From assembly GCF_007752135.1 (NCBI RefSeq), contig NZ_CP036298.1, positions 7,370,501 to 7,434,500 on the forward strand: a DNA stretch of 64,000 nucleotides. The letters run 5' to 3'. Below the pieces are notes generated by a model. That model saw only the letters and a list, made by a program, of their open reading frames with translations. It was not told the origin of the DNA and searched no databases. The DNA comes from Aureliella helgolandensis (GTDB lineage Bacteria; Planctomycetota; Planctomycetia; Pirellulales; Pirellulaceae). A program made the position numbers and the translations under genes. The number at the start of each line of letters is the position of its first letter. Positions within the stretch are counted from its first letter, which is position 1. This document shows, one piece after another, positions 18,027-26,925 of this stretch.

Positions 18027-19208
18027 ATGCGAACGAACCCGCCTTCTTACCGCAAGCACAAAGCCAGTGGCAAAGCCGTCGTCACCCTCAACGGACGCGA
18101 CCACTATCTAGGAAAACACGGCTCCGCAGACAGCAAGCGAGCCTACGCCCGCCTAATCGCAGAGTGGGCAGCCTGCCAAGAATCCCCAACCTTTGGAATT
18201 CAGTCGCACGAAGTCACCGTCAAGCAACTGATCGCTTCCAGCCTTTCCTACCTCCGCAAACGCCACGGTAAAGGCAAGAACAGCGAATACCACCGCGTTC
18301 TACCAGCCTACGCCGCCCTAAAAGAGCTATACTCGGATCTAGAGGCCATGAAGTTCGGCCCACTTGAGTATCGTGCGGTCCGACATAATCTCCACAACGG
18401 GACGAGAAGCCGGCAGTACATCAATACCCTGATGAAGCGGGTGCGATCCTTATTCCGCTGGAGTGCGAGCGAGGGAATACTACCGGTTTCAATCTCCCAG
18501 ACACTCGAGACCGTAATCCCATTGCGCCCCGGCGAAACACCCGCCAAGGAAACGAAACGAGTCCTACCGGTCGCCCAGGCTCACGTCGATGCGGTTCTAG
18601 CAGTGGCACCTAAAGTTCTAGCCGACATGATTCGCGTGCAGCTTCTGTGCGGTTGCCGGCCGGGAGAGGTGTGCCAACTGACTCCCGGCATGATCGACCG
18701 CAGGGACGAAGTTTGGATTGCAACTCTCGAAAACCACAAGACTGCCTACCGCGGAAAGCAGCGGGAAATCTTCTTCGGCCCTAGAGCTCAAGAAATTCTG
18801 CTGCCTTACCTAGTTCGAGCCGCGACCAGCCCGATCTTTTCCCCGGCCGAAGCGCTCCGCCAACGGCTTGAGGAGCGAGCCCAGAACCGCCGGACGCCGA
18901 ACAACTGTGGAAACCGTCCAGGCTACACCGCCAGAACTCGCCGGGGAGGAAAGGTAACCTCCACCCCACCCGGCGATGCTTACGAAACGGGGAGCTACGG
19001 GCAAGCCATTGGCTACGCATGCAAAAAGGCCGGCATTCCCAAGTGGTCTCCCAACCAACTCAGGCACCTAGCAGCAACGCGTCTGCGGGAGCAGTACGGT
19101 CTCGATGCAGCACAAGTCATCCTAGGGCATTCGGAGGTTACTGTAACTCAGATCTACGCGGAGCAGAACCGCTCGAAGGGAATCGGAATAGCCCAACAAG
19201 CCGGCTAG
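18027..19208 (+). CDS. Tyrosine recombinase / integrase of the island
   Basis: 393 residues from the ATG at 18027, which has a good ribosome site (AAAGGAG). An upstream TTG is less likely. An N-terminal SAM-like core-binding domain spans about residues 60-170. The catalytic domain shows the tetrad: Arg in LLCGCRPGEVCQL, a Lys in the beta-hairpin region, PNQLRHLAATRLRE with Arg and Arg/His, and VILGHSEVTVTQIYAEQ with His and the Tyr nucleophile. Its place directly after tRNA-Phe points to tRNA-targeted integration of the DNA to its right. Confidence 0.93.
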   Translation: MRTNPPSYRKHKASGKAVVTLNGRDHYLGKHGSADSKRAYARLIAEWAACQESPTFGIQSHEVTVKQLIASSLSYLRKRHGKGKNSEYHRVLPAYAALKELYSDLEAMKFGPLEYRAVRHNLHNGTRSRQYINTLMKRVRSLFRWSASEGILPVSISQTLETVIPLRPGETPAKETKRVLPVAQAHVDAVLAVAPKVLADMIRVQLLCGCRPGEVCQLTPGMIDRRDEVWIATLENHKTAYRGKQREIFFGPRAQEILLPYLVRAATSPIFSPAEALRQRLEERAQNRRTPNNCGNRPGYTARTRRGGKVTSTPPGDAYETGSYGQAIGYACKKAGIPKWSPNQLRHLAATRLREQYGLDAAQVILGHSEVTVTQIYAEQNRSKGIGIAQQAG

Positions 19209-19493
19209 AGCCATGCAGAATGCCACCCAAACTCGCGGAAAAAGTGGGAAAACGCGAAGCTTGGGCTCGCCTAGCCGAGAGAACGCCAAGGCATCGCCAC
19301 TGCCGAATGAGGCGAATAGCTAAACAAAGCAAGGCGAAACTACCAACCAATCCTGGCCGACCGCTGAAAAGCGACCGGCCATTCTCATTGCCTTCCCACT
19401 AATTGACAGCAACTGTCAATAACGCGGACAATGCCACCTCGTGACCCAACCTGTCACAGGGCCAACTACGCTCACCCGAATAATGGCAATGCG

Positions 19494-19664
19494 ATGCAAG
19501 CCCCACACGATGAAGTGCTAATGATCGATGAACTGGCGACCTACTTGAAAGTCTCCAAATCGACGCACTACAAATTCGTACAAGAAGGAAGGTGGCCGTC
19601 GTGCTTCCCCACGGCGCACTCTTCCGGACGGGCAAGGAAGGAGTCATCCGCAAGAAACTCTTGA
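19494..19664 (+). pseudogene. Excisionase-type helix-turn-helix gene, cut by a deletion
   Basis: Residues 1-32 read as an excisionase/MerR-like DNA-binding start: VLMIDELATYLKVSKSTHYKFVQEGRWP, very close to the usual DELAEYLKVSKSTLYKL.QEGKIP. After this the expected wing (GRHWRF...) is missing and the frame runs into a different frame of hsdM sequence, ending at a TGA. The gene was therefore truncated by a deletion that joined it to the hsdM remnant near base 19592. The short product may still be made. Confidence 0.7.
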
Positions 19665-20116
19665 GCATGGACATCCTCGACGCGGTCATCGGCATGGGAC
19701 CGAATTTGTTCTACGGAACCGGGCTGGCCGCCTGCATCATGGTGTTTCGCAAAACGAAACCGGCCAAACGAAGGAAGCAAATCCTGATCGTCGACGCGTC
19801 CAGCCAATTCAAGAAAGGCCGCGCACAAAACGAGATGCTCTCGAGCCATGTGGATCAGATATTCCAATGGTATCGCGACTATCAAGATGTCGAAGGCGTC
19901 GCCCGCTGCGTCTCGCTCAACGAGATCAAAGAAAACGACTGGAATCTGAACATTCCGAGATACATCGAACCGGTGATCGAAGAAGAAACAATCACCGTTG
20001 CCGAAGCAATCGAGAATTTAAAAGTCAGCTTGAACGCTGCGTATGAAGCCGAAGATAAACTGAAAACACTACTCAACGACGCTGGTCTACAAGGTGGTGG
20101 AGAAAACTTACGATGA
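19592..20116 (+). pseudogene. C-terminal remnant of a Type I methyltransferase subunit (HsdM)
   Basis: 174 codons match only the last third of HsdM: VVLPHGALFRTGKEGVIRKKLL, DAVIGMGPNLFYGTGLAACIMVF, ILIVDAS, and the final NIPRYIEP region with a helical tail. The S-adenosylmethionine site and the NPPY motif are gone. It is not a copy of the intact hsdM at 22665; the two differ through most of this region, so a second, different Type I system once stood here. Its stop overlaps the start of the HEPN-STAND gene by ATGA. Confidence 0.85.
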
Positions 20117-22668
20117 AGATAAATGCAACTCGATTGACACTCTACGCGTTACTGGGCGCCGTGGAGGACGATCTTCGCGAAATTCTTGTTTCCAATTTAG
20201 GTGAGACGATTCCTCTCCATGAAATACTCGAGCCAGGAGCACTGGAGAGGTGCAAGGAGCGAGCGTTAAACGACGGTCTCGCCACAGTCCATCTTAGTGA
20301 TGCGATCTATTATTTAGATCTCGGAGACCTTTGCCCTACGTGCAATAGCAACGCAAACTTCTTTTCGCCAGATACAGCAGATTACATTAAGCAGAAGACG
20401 GCTCTGATCAGCAAATTGATTGCGATTAGAAATCGAGTTTGTCACTTCCGCCCCCTATTAGGAACTGACTTCACAAATGTCTTTGAAGCGGCACAAGCAC
20501 TTGCCGATGACGACAATTTGATGTGGGACGCATTGAGGAATTGCCTTGATAAACTTGCTCACGATGCGGGTTTCGTATTGAGTTTGAAAATTCCATCTTG
20601 GGATGTCAGCGAAAACGCTATTCCGCACAACTTACCAAACCCAGACTTTGATGAGACGGGATTCATTGGACGACAAACGCAACTCAAGGAGTTAAAGTCA
20701 CTAATCGATGGGCACTGGAATGTAATTTCGCTTATCGGTGAAGGCGGATTGGGCAAAACAGCAATTGCCTTGCAGGCAGCCTATCACGTTGTTGACAACT
20801 GCGCGGATAAATACGACGCAGTCGTCTGGGTAACATCCAAGACGACGGTGTTGACCTCGCACGAAATCAGGCAGATTGAAGGAGCGATCACGAACTCATT
20901 GGATTTAGTGTTTAAGGCAATCCATGGGATTGGTGAGAACACAGATCAGGCGAAAGACCCCATCGAGCAATTGATTGAATTAATGACCGCATTTAGGGTT
21001 TTTCTGATTGTCGATAATCTAGAGACCGTTCTTGATGACCGAATGCGTGAGTTCTTCGGTAGATTGCCGGATGGATCAAAAGTTCTCGTCACGTCGCGTA
21101 TTGGTATCGGTGCGTACGACCGCCCCATCAAAATACCTCCGTTTGAAGTCAGGGAGTCAATCGAGCTGCTTCGGAAGATGGCAAAAATCCACAGTCTTAG
21201 CACCCTAACTGCCTATTCAAATTCCAGGCTTGAGCCCTACTGCAAACGCATGGGGAATAATCCGCTTCATATCAAGTGGTTTGTACTCTCTGTAGCATCT
21301 GGATCCTCACCGGAGAAAGCTCTTGCTGACCCTAGTTTGATTCTTGAATTCTGCTTGTCCAATGTGTATGAGCACCTCACCAGCGACGCTAAGTCTCTCG
21401 TTGATATACTGTTTTTTCGCAAACACAATCAAACGACATCAGAGCTTTCATATTTGAGTGAAATGGCTCCGATTGAACTGCGCAAGCGGCTCAATGAATT
21501 GCTCACAGCTAATATGGCTGTGAGCTCGAGCACGGCGCTGGCAGGTGGCTTTGAGACTACATACGGAATTACTGAGCTCTGCCGTAAGTACTTGGCACGG
21601 CACCATCCGCTTCCGCAAGATCGTCAAAAAGTGCTACAACGAAAGCGTCAGCAACTAGTGGCCGAGAAAGAGCAGCAGCAACAATTGGAAGGTGGACATT
21701 TCAACGTAAATTCAGTCGAAGTAAAGTCAAATGGAGATGTTGTTATCGCAAAACTGCTTTCGGATGCGCTTCGCCATACGAAAAAACACGACTTCGATTC
21801 GGCTTTTGAGTCATCAGATCAAGCGAGAGAGCTTGCACCAACATTCTATGAAACCTATCGAGTGTCCGCGTGGATAAAGAACGCGTCGGGAGACATTGTT
21901 GGTGCTCAAGAGGACTATGAGGAAGCTCTGGAACTCAATCCAAACTCGGTCAAAGTCTTATACTTCTACGCGCAGTTTCAGTTGCGAGCTTTCGATGACG
22001 CAGAAGCTGCGGAGAGGCTGTTAGTTAAGGCAGCAGGGCATGCCTCTGATTCCCCGGAGATCAAGCTCGAGTTGGCGCGGTGCAATCTCTACCAAAGCAA
22101 GTTCTCTAAATGCAGGGAGATCGCCCTTAGCGTAGCCGAACGCGAAAGTAACACTGAACGACAACGAACGATTGCATTTGATCTAGCACTTCAATCGGAG
22201 TATCGGGCTGCCGAAGCATTCCTAGTAAGGCAAGAGGTACAGCTTTCAATAGCCCACATTGAAAACTTCATCAATCTATACCTCAAGATACCTGCCGAGT
22301 TCGTTGATTCCAAGATGCAGAAGCATCTATCCAGCATGCTTCCTGTTCCTTACCGTGCTTTCAAGTATCAGTCCGACTCGGTTTCTCGCGAGAGGCTGGA
22401 TTCGATTATTGAGAAGCTTGAAGAACTTGATCCTAGTAACTCTTTATACGAGATTCAATCAGGATACGTTAAGACAGTAAAGTGGGATAGAGATTTTGGG
22501 TTTATTGCTGTTCCGGGCGGGCCTGACGTGTATTTTCAAAAGCGTGATTTGATCGATAGAGCGGATTGGACTGATCTGACAGAAGGGCAGCCACTCAAGT
22601 ACCGAATCAATTCTAGTATTGAACGCCCATCCGCAAAAATGATTCGATTAGTGAGAGATTTGCAGTGA
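20113..22668 (+). CDS. HEPN - NB-ARC (STAND) - TPR - cold-shock-domain protein
   Basis: 851 residues; ATG start overlaps the hsdM remnant by 4 bp. Order of domains seen: (1) residues about 1-165, helical, with IRNRVCHFRP at 104-113, which contains the R-N-x3-H signature of HEPN RNases; (2) residues about 180-520, an NB-ARC/STAND ATPase with Walker A GEGGLGKT (209-216), Walker B FLIVDNLE near 296, sensor GSKVLVTSR and a GNNPLHIKWF motif, then a winged-helix region; (3) about 560-750, TPR-like repeats (TYRVSAWIKNASGDIVGAQEDYEEALELNPNS-type); (4) from residue 784 a cold-shock OB fold (GYVKTVKWDRDFGFIAV...DVYFQKRDL). STAND proteins act as switches: ligand sensing releases an effector. Here the effector would be a HEPN RNase. 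Lower G+C than the flanking hsd genes suggests separate origin. Confidence 0.88.
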   Translation: MKINATRLTLYALLGAVEDDLREILVSNLGETIPLHEILEPGALERCKERALNDGLATVHLSDAIYYLDLGDLCPTCNSNANFFSPDTADYIKQKTALISKLIAIRNRVCHFRPLLGTDFTNVFEAAQALADDDNLMWDALRNCLDKLAHDAGFVLSLKIPSWDVSENAIPHNLPNPDFDETGFIGRQTQLKELKSLIDGHWNVISLIGEGGLGKTAIALQAAYHVVDNCADKYDAVVWVTSKTTVLTSHEIRQIEGAITNSLDLVFKAIHGIGENTDQAKDPIEQLIELMTAFRVFLIVDNLETVLDDRMREFFGRLPDGSKVLVTSRIGIGAYDRPIKIPPFEVRESIELLRKMAKIHSLSTLTAYSNSRLEPYCKRMGNNPLHIKWFVLSVASGSSPEKALADPSLILEFCLSNVYEHLTSDAKSLVDILFFRKHNQTTSELSYLSEMAPIELRKRLNELLTANMAVSSSTALAGGFETTYGITELCRKYLARHHPLPQDRQKVLQRKRQQLVAEKEQQQQLEGGHFNVNSVEVKSNGDVVIAKLLSDALRHTKKHDFDSAFESSDQARELAPTFYETYRVSAWIKNASGDIVGAQEDYEEALELNPNSVKVLYFYAQFQLRAFDDAEAAERLLVKAAGHASDSPEIKLELARCNLYQSKFSKCREIALSVAERESNTERQRTIAFDLALQSEYRAAEAFLVRQEVQLSIAHIENFINLYLKIPAEFVDSKMQKHLSSMLPVPYRAFKYQSDSVSRERLDSIIEKLEELDPSNSLYEIQSGYVKTVKWDRDFGFIAVPGGPDVYFQKRDLIDRADWTDLTEGQPLKYRINSSIERPSAKMIRLVRDLQ

Positions 22669-24155
22669 CCCACATCACCCAATCCCAACTCGAATCTTAC
22701 CTCTGGGGCGCGGCGACACTGCTTCGGGGATTCATTGATGCGGGGGACTACAAGCAGTACATCTTTCCACTGCTGTTCTTCAAACGCATGTGCGATGTGT
22801 ACGACGAAGAATTCGCGATCGCGCTGGCAGAGTCCGATGGGGATGAAGACTACGCTTCGTTTGCCGAGAATCATCGCTTTGTGATCCCCGAGGACGCCCA
22901 CTGGAACGTCGTTCGGGAAACCAGCAAGAACGTTGGCAAGGCGATTCAGGACGCGATGCGGAAGATCGAGTCGGCCAACACCGACAAGCTGTACGGCATC
23001 TTTGGCGACGCCCAATGGACGAACAAAGACCGTTTGCCCGATCGCACGCTGAAGGAGATGATCGAGCATTTCAGTTCGCAAACGCTGTCAATCGCCAACT
23101 GCCCCGAAGACGAACTGGGCGTCGGCTACGAATACTTGATCAAGAAATTCGCCGACGACAGCGGACACACGGCGGCCGAGTTCTACACGAACCGCACGGT
23201 CGTGCATTTGATGACCGAGCTATTGAAACCGAAGCCGGGCGAGACCATTTATGACCCGACGTGCGGCAGCGGTGGCATGTTGCTTTCGAGCATCACACAC
23301 TTGCAGCGTCAGAAAAAGGAATGGCGGAACGTCGGCTTGTTTGGCCAAGAGCGAAACCTGATGACGTCGGCCATCGCTCGCATGAACTGCTTCCTGCACG
23401 GTGTCGAGGATTTCAAGATCTTTCGAGGCGACACGCTCTCAGACCCGAAGTTTGTCGAGGGCGACCGACTGCGGCAGTTCGATTTGGTACTGGCAAATCC
23501 GCCGTACTCGATCAAGCAGTGGGATCGCGATGCCTTCTCCGCTGATCCGTGGGGCCGCAATATTTACGGGCTCCCCCCACAGAACACTGCTGACTATGCA
23601 TTCTTTCAGCATATCGTATGCAGCATGACAAAGAACGTCGGCCGGTGCGCGATTTTGTTTCCGCACGGCGTGCTGTTCCGCGATGCTGAGAAGAAGATGA
23701 GACAAAAGTTGGTGGAACACGACATCGTCGAAGCCGTCATTGGTATCGGTAAAGATCTGTTCTACAACTCAACAATGCCGGCATGTGTTGTAATTTGCCG
23801 CAGCAAGAAGCCGAGAATGCGAAAGAACAAAGTGCTGTTCATCGATGCTCGATACGAAGTGGCACGTGAAAACACTCAGAGCTTTCTTCGCGACGAGCAT
23901 ATCACACGAATCGTGCATGCTTATTCAAGCTTCATCAATATCGACGGTTTTTCATCGGTCGTCTCACTTGAAGAGATACAGAACAACCAATCGGACCTGA
24001 GAATACCTCTGTATGTCCGTGCGGTGGCGGCAGGTGAGGTCGAAGCGAACCGTGTGAAATTGCTTAAAGACGCGGCTAGCGAGTGGTCAGAAGGCTCAAA
24101 GAAAATTCGAGCAGACGCTGAGTCCCTTTTGAAGTTGGTTGGAGAGCGGACATGA
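22665..24155 (+). CDS. hsdM: Type I restriction-modification methyltransferase subunit
   Basis: 496 residues; GTG start overlaps the HEPN-STAND stop by 4 bp (GTGA). It has an N-terminal HsdM helical domain (YLWGAATLLRGFIDAGDYKQYIFPLLFFKRM), then the N6-adenine methyltransferase domain with AEFYTNRTVVHLMTELL, motif I DPTCGSGGML (197-206) for S-adenosylmethionine, and motif IV NPPY (278-281). With HsdS it methylates the recognition site to protect host DNA; with HsdR it forms the restriction complex. All key residues are present. It is coupled to hsdS by an ATGA overlap. Confidence 0.97.
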   Translation: MTHITQSQLESYLWGAATLLRGFIDAGDYKQYIFPLLFFKRMCDVYDEEFAIALAESDGDEDYASFAENHRFVIPEDAHWNVVRETSKNVGKAIQDAMRKIESANTDKLYGIFGDAQWTNKDRLPDRTLKEMIEHFSSQTLSIANCPEDELGVGYEYLIKKFADDSGHTAAEFYTNRTVVHLMTELLKPKPGETIYDPTCGSGGMLLSSITHLQRQKKEWRNVGLFGQERNLMTSAIARMNCFLHGVEDFKIFRGDTLSDPKFVEGDRLRQFDLVLANPPYSIKQWDRDAFSADPWGRNIYGLPPQNTADYAFFQHIVCSMTKNVGRCAILFPHGVLFRDAEKKMRQKLVEHDIVEAVIGIGKDLFYNSTMPACVVICRSKKPRMRKNKVLFIDARYEVARENTQSFLRDEHITRIVHAYSSFINIDGFSSVVSLEEIQNNQSDLRIPLYVRAVAAGEVEANRVKLLKDAASEWSEGSKKIRADAESLLKLVGERT

Positions 24156-25348
24156 GTGATCTTAAGCTTGTCTCAACTAAAGGAGCAAAGTCCGGAGACT
24201 GGAAAGCGGTCAGGCTCGGAGATGTTGTCTCACACCTCCAAGATGTTGAGCGGAACCCGCAAGAAGCAGGATTGGAACGGTTTCTCAAGGTTGAGCATTT
24301 CGACACTGAAAGATTGAAAATCGACCGTTGGGGCGACATAGTTTCGGAAGATTTGCCACCAACCTTTTACAAGCTGTTTAAAGCTGGGCAGGTCCTGTAC
24401 CCCACGCGAAACCCGCATCTCCGTCGTACGGCTGTGGCAGATTTTGACGGAATCTGTGGCGAGAAAACGCTCACACTCAAAGCCAAGTCAGGAATCGATA
24501 CTGAACTATTGCCGTATGTCTTCCAAACTGAGGCATTCATCGACTACGCAACATCAATGTCGATTGGTTCGACAAATCCACACGTGAGATGGCGTGACAT
24601 AGCCGCGTACCGGTTTCAACTTCCCGATTTGAAGACACAATCGCGATTTGCCGAAGTTCTGATTGCGGCAGATACCGTTATCGACACATACGCCCAGGCG
24701 AGATGTAAATGCGAACAAGCATTGTCGACGATTCGTTCTCGCCTTTATTCCGAAGCGGCTGAATTGCACGAATCTGTCTCGCTTGGCGACGTTGGAGAAT
24801 GGCGAAGCGGCGGAACTCCATCGAAAGAAAAAAAAGAGTATTGGGGAGGGGATTTTCCTTGGGTAAGTCCGAAGGACATGAAGACCGATGTTATCAACGA
24901 CGCAATAGATCACATCACGAATGCTGCAATTGCTGATCGCGTTACTATCGTGCCGCGTGACAGTATTCTCATCGTTGTGCGAGGACTAATTCTGGCTCAT
25001 TCGTTCCCGATAGCCATGACTGGAAGGGAACTGACTTTTAATCAAGATATGCGTGCCCTTGTACCTTCCGACCAATACCTACCGCTTTTCCTTTTTCATT
25101 GGTTTCACTGGCGGAAGCCACGCTTATTGAATTTGGTGACTGAAACGTCCCACGGCACAAAGAGACTTCCCACGGACGTGCTTCAAAATGTAGCCGTTCC
25201 TCGGCCGCGACTAGATGTCCAAAGGAATGTTGTTGAGTTGCTAGAAGGATTGCGTACGCACGTCATTGGACTGCAAGACCATGCTGACACGTGTCGGACG
25301 CTAAAACGCAGCGTTTTGAACTCACTGTTCCGTAACAGCCCATCATGA
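24152..25348 (+). CDS. hsdS: Type I restriction-modification specificity subunit
   Basis: 398 residues. Two target-recognition domains, each followed by a conserved helix: TRD1 about 1-180 (WKAVRLGDVVSHL... ending LPDLKTQSRFAEVL), a central helical spacer with QALSTIRSRLYSEA, and TRD2 about 205-360 (SLGDVGEWRSGGTPSKEKKEYWGG..FPWVSPKDM..D). A second helix and LKRSVLNSLFRN close the protein. It chooses the bipartite DNA site for the complex; the site cannot be predicted by eye. The start overlaps hsdM by 4 bp and the stop overlaps the hsdR fragment by 4 bp. Confidence 0.95.
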   Translation: MSDLKLVSTKGAKSGDWKAVRLGDVVSHLQDVERNPQEAGLERFLKVEHFDTERLKIDRWGDIVSEDLPPTFYKLFKAGQVLYPTRNPHLRRTAVADFDGICGEKTLTLKAKSGIDTELLPYVFQTEAFIDYATSMSIGSTNPHVRWRDIAAYRFQLPDLKTQSRFAEVLIAADTVIDTYAQARCKCEQALSTIRSRLYSEAAELHESVSLGDVGEWRSGGTPSKEKKEYWGGDFPWVSPKDMKTDVINDAIDHITNAAIADRVTIVPRDSILIVVRGLILAHSFPIAMTGRELTFNQDMRALVPSDQYLPLFLFHWFHWRKPRLLNLVTETSHGTKRLPTDVLQNVAVPRPRLDVQRNVVELLEGLRTHVIGLQDHADTCRTLKRSVLNSLFRNSPS

Positions 25349-25542
25349 CATTTAACGAAGCCAACACCGTCGAACAGATGATCCTCGATGTCTGCGAGAA
25401 ACTTGGCTGGCAGTTCGTGCCTGGGCCACAAGTATCTTGTCAGGCTGCGGACGTGTTCGTCGATTCACCGCTTCGCGATGCGCTAATCAGACGCAATCCC
25501 GAAATCGCCGCTCAAGGCTCGGAGGTGATCAATGCCGGTTGA
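25345..25542 (+). pseudogene. 5' fragment of hsdR
   Basis: 65 codons. The first 57 match the start of the intact HsdR at 28112: MTFNEANTVEQMILD against VTFSEANTVEQMILD, and later DALIR.NPEIAAQ. By hand count, about 41 of 171 aligned bases differ (about 76% identity), many at third codon positions, so the two are old alleles rather than a recent copy. After codon 57 the match stops and the sequence runs into the start of the PRTase gene, whose strong ribosome site GGAGGTGAT lies inside the last codons. HsdS would originally have been followed directly by hsdR here. Confidence 0.85.
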
Positions 25543-26914
25543 TCTGAAGTCACTGTCGTTGGAAGTAATCGATCATTCGGAAGAAATCCAAGTATGGCTG
25601 AATAAGTTTCCTGAATGGCGCACTGTTGCGATTGAACTGCTTTTGCAGCTTAAGTTCGTTTCGAGTGATGTTTTTTCACAGTGGCTGAAACAGACATTGC
25701 AGGACAATGCAGCGTCACCTTGTGCTATCATTGCCGTGAGGAAACTTGAATCGGAAGTTACTCAGTTATGGGATGAAAATGGCAAATTGATTAGACGAAG
25801 CAGTTCGTCGCTCGGAAGTGAGGATCTTGTCAACTCAGTGATTGCAGCGTTGGTCAAATTGGACCGAGAACGTTTTGTCGATCACCCTCACTTAGACACG
25901 ATGAAGGAGAAGCAAATACACGAGATTGTCTTGCTCGACGATTCAATTGGCAGCGGACAACGTGTGATAGAATTCTTAACATGCCTTATGAAGCATAAGC
26001 GAATTCTCAGTTGGTGGAACTTTGGTTACATTCGTCTCAAGATCATCGCATTCTCGCGGACGCAAGAAGCCGAGAAGAGAATCATTAATTCGCTACCCGG
26101 TTCAGATCATCCGACTCGGAAATTCAAGCGGTCAAGTAAGGTGTCATTCATTAGCGAGTATGTGCATGACCCAGCAGGGATTGCATCTACATGGGGACGA
26201 CGTAATCAACAAATAGTCGACTTTTGCGATTCAATTGACAAAATCCCATGGTACGCACGACGCGGGTTCGGAAAGACAATGTCCAACCTAGTATTTTTTC
26301 ACAGCGTGCCGGACAATCTGCCTGGTGTTCTCTGGTATCACGATGCGGATTGGGAGGGATTGTTTCCAAAACGGAACCTACCCACTTGGTTACCCAAGCT
26401 CCTTGGACAAACTCACAACCAGCAACTTGGGAACGTACACCCGGTAAGCAATGAGGCGATGGCAGTTTTGCGGCACTGCAAACGCGGCATTACCAATGAG
26501 AACAGTATTGCGTGGGCAATGAGCCTCGACTGCCGTGTGACGAAACTGCTTTTGCAACGCCTGAGAGGTATGGGGCTGCTTAGCGATGGAAATCGTATTA
26601 CTGAAGCGAGTCGTGCGTTGCTGAGGAAAAAGGACGGGAACACGACTAGTCCAGACTTTGATCGGTCGATGTATGTTCCACAGACATGGTGTGCTGGCCG
26701 GGTGACCGTTCAGCCGTCTGAGCAAGTTGGCGCTGCCGATTTGCTTCAGACAGATTCCGATGACGGCTCGCCTGATTCGGATGGGGAAGTCGGAAAGGCT
26801 TCTCTGGAAAGAACTGACGCCAAGACGGCTGCGCCGTCCGTGAGTGTCGCGCCCCTTGATCCTTCGGCCAGAGTGTCTTCGGCGGAGCCCGACACTCATG
26901 GCCACAAGGGCTAA
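25532..26914 (+). CDS. Phosphoribosyltransferase-like protein with winged helix (retron-type effector)
   Basis: 460 residues; ATG with near-perfect ribosome site (GGAGGTGAT). The phosphoribosyltransferase core is recognisable from IVLLDDSIGSGQRVIEFL (about 132-149), a version of the PRPP-binding loop. Family positions conserved in the PRTase group linked to bacterial conflict systems follow: WYARRGFGKTMSNLVFFHSVPDNLPGVLW and WEGLFPKR. Residues about 320-380 look like a winged helix (NSIAWAMSLDCRVTKLLLQRLRGMGLLSDGNRITEASRALL). The last 65 residues are low-complexity (Asp, Ser, Pro, Gly). Together with the adjacent RT gene this matches the effector of Type III retrons (as in Ec73). No enzymatic activity can be proved from sequence. 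Confidence 0.8.
   Translation: MPVDLKSLSLEVIDHSEEIQVWLNKFPEWRTVAIELLLQLKFVSSDVFSQWLKQTLQDNAASPCAIIAVRKLESEVTQLWDENGKLIRRSSSSLGSEDLVNSVIAALVKLDRERFVDHPHLDTMKEKQIHEIVLLDDSIGSGQRVIEFLTCLMKHKRILSWWNFGYIRLKIIAFSRTQEAEKRIINSLPGSDHPTRKFKRSSKVSFISEYVHDPAGIASTWGRRNQQIVDFCDSIDKIPWYARRGFGKTMSNLVFFHSVPDNLPGVLWYHDADWEGLFPKRNLPTWLPKLLGQTHNQQLGNVHPVSNEAMAVLRHCKRGITNENSIAWAMSLDCRVTKLLLQRLRGMGLLSDGNRITEASRALLRKKDGNTTSPDFDRSMYVPQTWCAGRVTVQPSEQVGAADLLQTDSDDGSPDSDGEVGKASLERTDAKTAAPSVSVAPLDPSARVSSAEPDTHGHKG
26866..26903 (+). ncRNA. Hairpin at the PRTase/RT junction (possible part of a retron RNA)
   Basis: GGCC-A-GAGTGTC (26866-26877) pairs with GACACTC-AT-GGCC (26891-26903) around a 13-base loop. A smaller hairpin, GACGG-CTGCG-CCGTC, lies at 26824-26838. 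Both are inside the disordered 3' end of the PRTase coding region, just upstream of the RT start. In retrons the msr-msd RNA usually lies near the RT gene, and here there is no free intergenic space, so part of that RNA may be embedded in this coding end. The a1/a2 complementary ends were not found by eye; the call is speculative. Confidence 0.25.
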
Positions 26915-26925
26915 AGGTGACGTGA

